Position numbers and translations under genes: made by a program. A stretch of DNA of 64,000 bases from Albula goreensis (Eukaryota > Chordata > Actinopteri > Albuliformes > Albulidae): NCBI GenBank assembly GCA_022829145.1, contig CM040758.1, forward strand, positions 17,368,128 through 17,432,127, read 5' to 3'. Below the pieces are notes generated by a model that saw only the letters and a list, made by a program, of their open reading frames with translations, searched no databases and was not told the DNA's origin. Positions 51,567 to 62,811 of the stretch are shown in pieces (position 1 is the first letter of the stretch; every line of letters begins with the position of its first letter).

Positions 51567-53096
51567 GAGAGTGAGGAGGGGTAGAGAAAGAAAGAGAGAT
51601 GGGGCATAGAGTTGGGGGTGTAGAGAGAAATAGGAATGTAGGGAAGGAGGAGAAAAGCAGGGGACAGAAAAAGAGAGGTGAAAAAGAGAGAGGGAGAAAT
51701 GAATTACAGAGAATTAGATGAGAAGAGCAGAGAAAGAAGGCGAGGAGCAGGATATGTAGGTTGACATAAGGAGCAGTGCAGAGCTGAGAAAGAGAGAAGA
51801 TGGGGGGCAGAAAAGAAGCAAGCAAAGAAAGATGGAATGTAGGATATGGATATAGAGCAACAAAACCTTAAATATATAATAAGTAATTAACATATAAAAA
51901 CACTTGAATAGATAGACATTTTTATGATTGTGTAGGCTGCTGAATTGAAAGAGAAGTTATAACAACCTCAGTAAACCAAATGCTACCTAATTTATTTTCC
52001 CAAACATTTTCAAGATTTTTCAGGTGAAACTATAATAGAAAACTAGATCCTTATGGAAATTTGTTGCCTTTTTAGCTCTTAACCCACACAAGTGCAGAAA
52101 TATACTTTATTTGAAGGCAATGACGTGTTGTATTGTTGTGTCAAAACAGGACTGACTATAAAAAGAAATGAAAACATGGATTAACAGTAACACTGTAATT
52201 ACAGGAGTTTGTTATATACTCTTGCAAAGATTCTGCATGGAACTGAATGTTACACATCGGCTAAATGCTGTGTCTAAAGCTCCTGCTGTCCCACCTTTGC
52301 CCTTATCCTTCACCAGGGAGAGAGGGTTTAATGAATGTCAGACTGAGGTGGAACAGTTTGAGAGATAGGGGGAAAAAGAGGAGGGAAAAAGCAGTGAAAT
52401 AAATGTGATTGGGGGAAAGCACTAATGAACTGAAAGTTTTATCTTTATTTTTGTTTTCATTTTATGAAACTGGTGTGCTATGCTGTTCAGCTATTTATTC
52501 TTAATGTGTGAGTTTGTAAATTTGCACTGGAAATGAATTATATATGTGTTTATATGGAAATGGTGTCTCTGTTTTACATTGGGCTGCTTGAAAGGGGCAA
52601 AAGGTATATGGAGAGACAAATGGAAGGAAAAATGGGAGGAAGAAATTCATGTATGTGTATACAATGTTGGACAGCAACACATGTGCATGTATTGATGTGA
52701 AGGATAAGGAGAAAGTACATGCATTTTGTGTGTGAGACTAACAAAGGGTATTAATGAGATGCGTGTATGTGGTGTGTTTGTGAGTGTGTGTGTGCGTGTG
52801 TATGTGTGTGAGAGGGATGGAGAATGTGTGTGTGTGCACATGTGTGACAGATGAGCAGAATGTTTATGTGTCTATGTATGTGTGTGTGTGTGTGAGAGGG
52901 ATGGAGAATGTGTGTGTATGTGTATGCGCATGTGTGACAGATGAGCAGAATGTGTGTATGTCTATGTGTGTGTGTGCGTGGAGAGATGTGTGCATGCATG
53001 TGTGGTGGGTAAGCAGGATGTGTATGTATGTTAGAGGGGTGTGGAGGATGGTGAGGGAAAGTCTGTATGTGTGCGTGCATTTGTGACTGGGAAGCG

Positions 53097-53142
<46 letters not shown>

Positions 53143-53246
53143 AAACGTGTGCATGCATGTGTGACTGGTAAGCAGGATGTGTGTGTGTGGGGGGGGTGAA
53201 GGACAGTGAGGGAAAGTATGTGTCTGAGAAAGAGATGAGAGGGAGG

Positions 53247-53277
<31 letters not shown>

Positions 53278-54340
53278 CAAGCGAGAGAGTGGGGATGCAG
53301 TATGTGCGTGTGTGCATAAGTGGAAGGAGGGGGAGGGAGGGAGACAGTGTGTCTAAGCATATGTGTGTGCGAGTTTATGTGTGAGAGAGGAGGGTGTGTG
53401 TGTGTGTGTGTATGAGGGAGGAAAGGAAGTCTGTGCTGTATGAGAGGTTTTGTGTGTGTGTGTGTGTGTGTGTGCGTGCACGCGAGAGAAAAACCACTGA
53501 GTACCGTGTGTGGGAAGGCTGATGCATGTATAGTTGCATGCAGTATAGTCTTTTAGCTAGGCACTGTTGGTGGTTTTTATATCTCTCCAACAATAAAATT
53601 ATTTCTGTGTCAGTATGATACCCCTACATCTATGAACAGCAATACTGTAAATTATTGGGTCTTTTTTTATATTCTAGTCCCATTTCCCCCCTGCGATCTG
53701 TTTTATTATTCTGGCTCTTTTAAACCTTATTTATAGGATGAAAGGGTGAAATCTTTGTTTAGATCTACGTATACCTGCTCAATGTGGACCCCCTGTGGTT
53801 ATTTATTGCAAGTACATTGAAGTACTGCATAGAATATACAGCAGATGGCAGTGGTAAGAACAGTGCAACTCCTAATGTATTCATACAGAAAATGGAAACG
53901 ACTATAAAAGCTGATACTTTTCATGTCATCACCATGTTTCAAAGCTATTTTGTCTTAAACTAATGTCATAAGTAATCATAATGTTAATTTACTGCCTGTA
54001 TAACTCTTCAGAAACAACTGTTTTCTCTTCTCGCTTCAGGCGCTACCACGCACTCACAAAACAGGGGGGTAAAATTATAATTAGACATATACATCATTTA
54101 AATAATCGCTACGATAGTTCATAATCAAATAATTTTAAAAACACATTCATGCTAATTGCGTTAAATTACTATTATTCCATATCTGGATTGATTACAATTA
54201 AAATTTGTATCTTTGTCACAACTGTCGGCCCAAGGCCTTCCCTTGGTGCGTGGAAATGGTAGCAACTAGAATAACCTCTGTGCGAGCAGGCAGAGTGTGC
54301 GGAGTGCGACAGTGAAAAGCACGGTAGAGGCACCGACATC
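51567..54340. other. cntf 3' flank and GT-rich intergenic DNA
   Basis: The first approximately 270 bases after the cntf stop are almost pure purine on the plus strand (51567-51840) and are probably 3' UTR. A candidate polyadenylation signal aataaa lies near 52398. From 52740 to 53480 the sequence is interrupted GT repeat. No other coding signal was seen. Confidence 0.5.
52740..53480. repeat. interrupted (GT)n/(GA)n simple-repeat tract
   Basis: About 740 bases of GT dinucleotide runs broken by short phrases that themselves repeat, such as gacagatgagcagaatgt and gagagggatggagaatgt (at about 52810 and 52896). The apparent long His/Thr-rich frames on the minus strand are translations of this repeat, not genes. 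Confidence 0.9.
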
Positions 54341-54365
54341 TACCCGAAACATGGCGGAGACCGTG
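54340..54365 (+). promoter_or_regulatory. YY1-like site overlapping the start codon
   Basis: The sequence aaacatggcgga around the ATG at 54351 matches the AAnATGGCGGC-type YY1 element often found at start codons of CpG-promoter genes. The preceding 100 bases are comparatively CpG-rich and TATA-less. Confidence 0.4.
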
Positions 54366-55369
54366 CGCTCACTCTTTGACTACCGGGAGCCTCCGACGCT
54401 GGACAGCGACGGAGAAGGAAGCAAACCGCCACCGCCGCGAGGGTGAGGGAGATAGAAGTGCCGGGCAATGGGCATCTTTCTGTGTATGTTTATGACTGTC
54501 ACCAAGTGTAAAAAGTGTTTGCATTAACAGAGATGTGGACACAGGTTACTAACAAATATGTTTGTTGCATGAATTAAATATTCGTTTTCCTTTGCTCTTT
54601 AACAACCATCATATTTTTTATGACATCGCGTGTCAACCTTCAGTTAGCCTGCAACCGTACACATAGATACCTACCAAGCTAGCTTAATATGATACTGTGT
54701 TTTGTAGCCACAGCTGGCTGTGCTTTATAGTTTACCAGGTAGCCAGTACTTTTTGCACTGCAAATAGAAAAGTAGGTAACGATTGCAGGCTAGCAAACTA
54801 AAGTCATGGATTTATGCAACTGTAATTAGCTGCACTGTCTCTTCTGCTGTGCGTGATCAGGGGATTGTGTGTGTGTGCGAGCGAGGGGGAGAGAGCGTGA
54901 GAGAAAGAAACGGGTTAAGAGTGTGTGTGCGAGGGGGAGGAAGGGAGAGAACGAGTGTATGCGTGACAGAGACAGACACAGTATGTGTGTGTGTGTGTGT
55001 GTGTGCGTGCGAGCGAGCGAAAAAGTGTGTGTGTGTGTGTGTGTGTGTGTGACAAAGGGAGAGCAGGAGTGTGTGAGAGGGAGGGGAGGGTGTGTGTGCG
55101 TGCATGTGAGAGAGAGAATGGGAGGGGGAGTGTGTATGTGAGAGAGAGTAGGGGAGGGGGCCTGTGTGTGTGTGTGAGCGCGCGCGCTTGCATGTGTGCG
55201 TGTGAGTGCACGAGAGCAAGAGGTGTGTGTGTGTGTGTGAGGGAGGGAGAGAGTGTGTGCATACGTGTGTGACAGAGAGGGGAGGGTGTGTGTGTGTTTG
55301 AGAGAAGGGAGGGGAGTGTGTTTGGAAAGGACAAATATGTGTGTGTGCCTGTCACAGAGCAGGCATACT

Positions 55370-55417
<48 letters not shown>

Positions 55418-55504
55418 ATGCATGCCTCTGACAAAGGGCAGGAAAAGAGTGTGTGTGTGTGTATGCAAAGTGAGGTAGGGAGGGGAGTGAGAGGGAGAGA
55501 GCAT

Positions 55505-55536
<32 letters not shown>

Positions 55537-55912
55537 TTGAAAGAAGTAGAGAGTGTGTGAGACGAGAAGAGAGATTGTGTGCATGCTTGTGAGAGGGATG
55601 GAGAAAGTGTGTGTGTGTGTCTTAATGTGTGTATATGTTAGAGAGAGAGAGAGAGAGAGAAAAGAGTGTGTGTGCTTTAGGGAGCGGGAGGGAGGGAGTG
55701 TGTGTGTTTGAGAGAGAGCGAGAAAGAGAGTGTGTGCGAGCAAGAGAAGGAAGGGGAGGGTGTGTGCATGTTAGAGGAAGAGAGGAGTGTGTATCTGAGA
55801 GTGAGAGAGAGACAGGGTTTGCATGCATGTGAATCTGTGTGTTTGAGAAAAAGTGAGAAGGTGAGGAGAGTGTGTATGTATGTCAGAGAGGTGAAGGGAA
55901 CAGAGGTGTTTG

Positions 55913-55952
<40 letters not shown>

Positions 55953-56869
55953 CGATAGAGAAGAGTGGGTTTTGTGTGCTCGCATGTGTGTGTGTATGTG
56001 AGAGAGAGCAAGAGAGAGAAAGCGAGGGGAGGGGTGTGTGTGGGTGGGTGTGTGTGTGTGTGTGTGTTTGTAGGAGGCAGTGAGAAGGGGAGAAAAGGTG
56101 TGTGTGTGTGTGTGTGTGTGTGCGTGCGTGTCTGAGACAGAAGGGGGGAGGAGTGTGTGTGTATATCTGTGTATCTGTGAGTGTCTGAGGCAGTGAGAAG
56201 GGGAGGGAGGGAGTGTATGGTTGAGACAGAGAGAAGGGATGTGTGTGTTAGAAAGAGCGAGAGAGGGGGAGGAGTGTGTGTGTGTGTGCGCGCGCGTTCA
56301 TGAGTGTGTGTTTGAGCGAGTGAGAGGGGGAGGGAGTGTTTGTGCATCTACTTTGTTTATGAAAGAGGGAGGAAGGGAAAGTGTGTGTGTGTGTGTGTGC
56401 GTGCGTGCGTGCGTCTGTGTGTATGTGTGTGTGTGTGCGTGTGTGTGTGTGTGTGGGCGGTTATATCATGTGTGAGAGGGGGAGGATGGTAAAGTGTGTG
56501 TGTAAGGGAGAGAGAGCGCAAGTGACTGAGTGAGAGAGTGTGTGTGTGTGTGTTTGGTTTCAGAGACTGACTTTTGTGTGCGTTTGATTACTTAAACTGT
56601 ATGTGTTTGTTCATTGAGACAGTGTGTGTGTGTATGACTAGTGTGTTTGTGAGAGGGAGAACATGTGTTTTTGTGACTGAGCTAGTCTTTATGACTGAAA
56701 AAGTATGCATGTTTATGAGAGAAGCTGTTTGATTATTTAGGTTTTGTGTTTATGTATGTGTGTGAGAGAGGGGAAGAGAAAGAGAGTAAAATGTCTGAGA
56801 AAGCAGCATATTTGAGAGCAGATGAGTGTGTACCAGAGTCTTTGTGCATTTGATTATTTAAGACTTTGT

Positions 56870-56900
<31 letters not shown>

Positions 56901-59900
56901 AACAGAGAGAGAGAGAGATCTTGAGGGGAGGTCTGTGGAGGAAGGGGTGAGAGAGGCAGCATGAAGCAGATAGCATGTGAGTGAAAGAGTGCATGTGTGC
57001 TGTATTTTTGAGAAAGTGTGTGAGTGTGTGTTTTGGGGTGGGGGGTTGGGGCAGTTTGGCATTTGAGATAGAGTGTGTGTGCATGTTTGTGTGGGCCTGA
57101 GGGAAGGTGCATGCGTGTGTGTTGTGTGTTATGTATGTACTTGAACATATATATTTCAGAATGGAAAAAGCCATGCTTAAAATTTGTTCAGGGAGTGGAA
57201 GTTGTGTCATGGTGCAGGGAAAAGGTTAATACTTGATACTTTTCAAAATAATCCTGCTCAGTTCACAAGAGTGGTATGAACTAAAGCAAGGATTCATGTT
57301 ACTCATATTATAGTGAAGGTATATGTCACCCAAAATGAAAATGTGACTTTTCCCTTTTAGTCCTCTTCAAGTGTCACTGGGTCAACCAGTACTCACTCAG
57401 CCACCCAGTCTAACTCTCAGCAAAGACCACAGGGTGAAAGTCTTCACATTTATGTGAAAATGTTGCCTTGAAATAATTATATTTTTTTTTTATTGTGCTC
57501 AGTATTCAAAAGCTTGAAGTGTCTGAGCTCATGGTAGGAATGCAGAATTCTAAAGAATGTGTGAAGTGACAATAGCACATCCATTTGCATAGTTACTGCT
57601 TTTTTGTTGCATAGTGTAGGCTATCAAAAGATAACTTGACACAGGAGAAGCAACCTAAGGAAAGTCGTTGAATGAGCACAAGAATCAATAAATCCTTAGT
57701 AGGTGTATTCTTGGTGTGTGCTTGGTACAGTGGAAAGTAACACTTTCAGTTTGAAAGTTGTTGTCCTAATACCTGTGGGGGCATTCAGTCTAACGGATTA
57801 GCTCCGGCTGGATGATGCTCTATGCTCTAGAATTACTACTGCGGCAACACGTTATCAGTAGGGTAAAACTAACCTGCCTGATGACGGTCTAACCCCAGCT
57901 CACGTTCCCTATTAGTGGGTGAACAATCCAATGCTTTGTGAATTCTGCTTCACAGTGATAGGAGGAGCTGACATCGAAGGATCAAAAAGCGACTTCGCTA
58001 TTAACGCTTGGCCACCACAAGCCAGTTATCCCTATGCTTATACTCAGAGTGATAGCCAGCTTACTGTCCATGACACAAAATATTAAATACAAGCCTGTGT
58101 GAAATACAGTATATTAAAGAAAATAGATTGTTCAAAAAATAATTTTGTGTGAATTAAATATTCAATAAATACATATTTAATGCACCCACTGAAATAGGAT
58201 TGCATGAAAATGAAAAAGCCATAAGGGTTAAAGGACAGAATCAATAGTGCATGTGCAGTATCTGAAAATTCCCATAATTTTCACCTGATTAATGTCCGGG
58301 TACTGAACACACAGCAGGGGATCAGTAAAAGCTTGTGGGAATGGAAATGGCACTCCCAGTATAGAGGTATTTCATTGCTCACCAGAAGCAGGTTTATTTC
58401 AGCGGTATGAGTGCAGTGAGTGGGATCCACCACCTGGGGTCCTCGTGGCTGTGACCAGTTGTGCTGTTGAGGTAACACTGACTCGTTTTTGTTGTCTTGT
58501 TTGGGATGTGTTGTAGACGAGGCTGTGGCCGTAAGAGGAAGGGGACACCTGTAAAGGTGTGTGACAGAGTTTTTGTCACTGAAGATGAGGAGGAGAGTCT
58601 GTCTGAGCATAGCTACTGCCCTGGTGAGAACATTTCTGCTCTTTTTCTTCTCTCACTGCCTCTCTTATGTCTGTATTGTATTTGTATATTTTTAGCTATT
58701 TTTATAGTTGTATGGTTTCTATATATAGTGCATTGTACTGGTGTGTGTGTTTTCTTTTCCTATGCTGCATTGTCTCTGTTGTGTAAAGGTGTGCTGTACA
58801 TCTGTGTGTTCTATACAGTTGTATGGTTTCTGTATGCATAGTTTGCTGTTCAGGTGTACAATCTTTGTATTCAATGAACTGTGTGTGTGTGTTTGTGCAC
58901 TAACTGTACTAACTTACTCTCAGGTGATGTTCAGTACCAAGAGGGAGAAGAAGACCGGCTGCCCCCTCCCGACGGGCCATACTACCTTGCAGACCCCTCA
59001 CAGCTATGGTGAGAGACAGGTCTGGGGGAGGTCGTGTTTGCAGAGAATGGGTGTCAGGGCTTGTGGCACTGACTGCAGTCACTTCTCTTGCAGCGTGTCA
59101 GAGCTTGGAGAGGAAGGGGGCAGTGGAGCCAGGGCTGCCGTGCTCTATCCCCCACCACCAAACTGCCGTATCAGAGAGGTGCATTGTGGGAGTCAGGTGC
59201 GGCTGGTTGTCATAGCGATCAGAGACATTGCCAAGGGAGAAGAGATAACTGTAGACTACAGTCTGACAGAGTGGGGGGAGAATGCCATGGTGAGTATTAG
59301 AGGCTTAATGCCATTGAACTGCAATTTCGGCAGCATCAGCTCTGTTTTCTTAGTGATCAGAGTGGATGCTATGAGTGTATTTGACACTTAATTGAGAAGC
59401 AGGAGGTATTGATTGTAAATGTGTTTTTACCCACCCGTTATGGCTGTCAGTTGGGCTGATGGATGAGCTGATGTGATTATTTGTGCTCTGCAGGGTTTCC
59501 ATAGCTCTGTCTCTCCGGGGGGGTTTGAGTGCAGCTCCGATCCTGAGAACAACATCAAAAAGGTAGAACACTCACATGTTACTCACCTGTCTCTTCTTCC
59601 CCTCACCTGTGTCACATTTCACTCACCTCTGCCATGCTGCAGTATTTTACTTCCCCTTTTGATGTTCCAGAATTCTACTCGCCTTAAAGATGTTTCACTA
59701 TTCAAATCACATGGCCTGTATTCTGCCTACCCGTGTGTCTTGTTTGACAAACTTGCCTTGAGCGTTCTTATACTGATCTAGGCCGAAGTGGGAAAGGTCC
59801 TCATCCATTTACCCATGGTGTGATATCTCAGTTTGTATTTCTCATTCTTCCTCTTCTCCACTGTGTCTCTCTTCATGCAGGAGGAAGAGTCTGGTCCCGT

Positions 59901-62767
59901 GTCCCTCTCTCTTTCTGTCTCTGACTACCTCACCCCCTCCTGGTCTCTCTCTCCTTCCTCCTCCCCACTATCGCACTCCGAGCCCAGCGATTCAGACCGT
60001 GAGGAAGAGGAGGATGAGGAGGAGGATGAGGCGGAGCACAGGGGCCGCATGCTGCGCAGGCGCAAGAAGCGTAAAAACGCATCTGGCACAAAGAAAAAGG
60101 TGCCCAGGGGCCCTGGCCGCCCACCCCTCGCTTTCTCCCGCTCCCTGGCCTCGTCAGCCGCCTCGCGGCCCCTCTTCAAAGCGCCCACAGTGGCGCCCGC
60201 CACTACCAACATCAACAACAACATCAACATTAACATCGGCCGTGACGGGGCCACGGGCGTGGTGGAAGGCGTGGTCGGGGCTGGCCAGAGGCAGTGCTGC
60301 CTCTACTGCGGGCGCCACTTCCGGTCACTCGCCCGCCACCTGGAGAAGCACCATGCCCAGCAGCCCGAGGTGAGGGCGGCCATGGAACACGGCCAGCCCC
60401 TCCCACACCCTGCCCCCCCCCTACAGCCACGTCCCCAACCTTCCCACCCCCACTCAGCCCTGCCCCTCCCCTCGTCCTCCTCGGCGCCTCCTGCACTCTT
60501 TTCCAGAGAAAGGGAAGCCCAGGTTCACAATGGGAACAACGGTAGCGTCTCCCTCTCGCTATCGCTGTCACCCCCTTCCCTCAGCCATGCCTCCCCTAGA
60601 AAGAGCCCCGCCCTCTCTACACCACCCAGGAAGAGCCCGGCCCCACCCCTCTCCACTCCACCCAGGAAGAGTCCAGCTCCACCCCTCTCTACTCCAGTTA
60701 GGAGGGGTGTGTCCACAATGACCACGCCCAGGAAAGGTGGTCGAAGGTTGAAGAAGGAGAAGGAAGAGGAGCAGACCGACGAAAGGCAGAGGACAAAAGA
60801 GGAAGAGGTCTCTCCTCCTGTTTCTCAGGAAGTCATCAAGGAGGGAATGCCAGAAGAGAGCAGAGTGGAGAGCGGAGGGGAGGAGAAGAAAGCAGTGATA
60901 TCGAGGTAGAACGGGGCCTTCCGTGTGTTTATGAATGCAGTGAAATGTGCCAGAATCATGGTCTCATGTACAGTAGAAAGACAGTGTGTATGTCCATGTA
61001 TGTGTGTTTATTTAGGCTTCTTATGTGTGTCAGAGTGTGTATGGGAACAGAGAGTGTAATGTGTAATTCTCTCTTCCCTGTGCCTCCCTCCCCTAGCTCG
61101 CGCAGACCCCACATGATGCCACTGCTGTCCTCACTCTCGTCGCTGGTGATGTACCTGCGTCGGCTGCAGCACTCTGCCTTCCTGTCGCTGACGCGCTCTC
61201 CGCAGTCGGCCGAGGCCTGGCGGCTGCTTTGCCACGCCAGCCTGGCGCTGCTGATCCTCTACAACCGCCGGCGCGAGTGTGAGGCCTCCAAGCTCACTAT
61301 CCAGGAGTACAAGAGCCGGGTCACGCCTCAGTGCCCCATCCCTGTGCCCCCTGGCGCCCCGCCTGCTCTCACCCCGCTGGAGGCCTCTCTCTCGCCCTTT
61401 GAACGACAGGTCCTACCCCACCTGCCTCGGGTTGGGGTGCAGGGCAAGCGAGGGCGGGTTCAGCCCCTCATTCTTCCCCCCCACAGCGAGCCCTGCCTGG
61501 AGCTGCTCCTGCAGACCCGCCCCGGAGTGGGCGTGGACCCTCAGAACCCTTATGTTTTTGCCCGTCCCTACCATTCCCCGGCCACCCCCTTGCGGGGGAC
61601 GGACCTGCTGCGCAGCCTTGCGCGCTCCAGTGGGACCCGCAACCCGCGGGCCCTGACCCAGACCCGCCTGCGCCGGCAGGTGGCCATCCTCACCCAGCTG
61701 CTGCTGCTGGGGGAGGGGGAGGGGCACGGGGCTGGGCCCGGCGCCGCGCAGCGCCTGGAGAACTTCCTGCAGAAAGAGTACCATGTGACGCAGAGTTGTG
61801 CTGGGATTGGCCAGGACCCAGGCCTAATGGGTCGTGTGGGCAGGGTAGTGCTGTGTGGGGAGAGGGACGGGGTTCTGTTCCGGGGGATGAGCCTACACCA
61901 CATCTGCCTAGAGCTGGACGGTGAGTGGAGGGGGGCAGGCAGGGCTGGGGCTGGGCCTGGGGCTGGGGCTGGGGCTGGGGCGAGGGCTGTGGAAGGGGGG
62001 GTCTTTGGATGTCAGCTCCTGTGCTAAAGCATCTGAGTGCTTTGGCAGGACTCATTCAACACCTGGAAATGATCAAACTCATTTTTAGTTACTCTTTCAA
62101 GAATGAGAATGTGCAAGACTGTGGGGAATGGAACTGTGTGATATGACTCCAACATTCTGTCATAAAGTTAAAACCTGTAACTTCTTCTGGATTCCCCTTG
62201 TCCCTCCCTCTCTTTCCCTGTCCCACCTGTCCGTGTCCATACCTGTCTTCCCCCCTCCCATTTCCCCCTCTATCCATTTCTGTCCCTTTCTCCCTCCCTC
62301 CCAGTGATGTCAGGGAACTCTGCAGATTCATTCTCAGATGACTCGGAGGGGGAGCAGAGTAAGGAGAAGGCAGGGGCTTCCGCCTTGATGGCGAAGAAGG
62401 GCGCGGCCAATGGGAAACCGCCAAGGCAGAGGAAAGGGAATGGCGTCCTTCCCAACTCCACCTCCCCCTTCCCCTCACCTAATGGCCGCAGGAGGGGAAC
62501 AGGCCAACCCAAACCAGGTGTGTGTTTGTACCAGAGATGTTGTGTGCATGTGCTGTTAGTGTTTGTGTGTATGTGTGTATCTGTGTGAGGTAGTGCTGAT
62601 ATTGTCTTTAACCGTTTGCCCCAATCGTGCTTATGTGTCTGGGTATGTAGTGATAGGGCATGCTTGTGGATGAGAACACACTGTGTGTGTCTGTTATGAA
62701 TTTATTTTGTTTTTTTGTACTGAAATTGTGTGAGGGTGTACTGATTGTGTGGGTGGGAGTATGGATA

Positions 62768-62811
<44 letters not shown>

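Noticed and set aside
52751-57210. Long His/Thr/Ser-rich minus-strand and Cys/Val/Arg-rich plus-strand frames
   Set aside because: Translations of GT/GA simple repeats; composition and repeat structure explain them fully.
60230-60571. Long minus-strand and alternative-frame ORFs over the recombinase-like gene
   Set aside because: GC-rich coding sequence suppresses stops in other frames; only one frame continues in phase across all nine exons.
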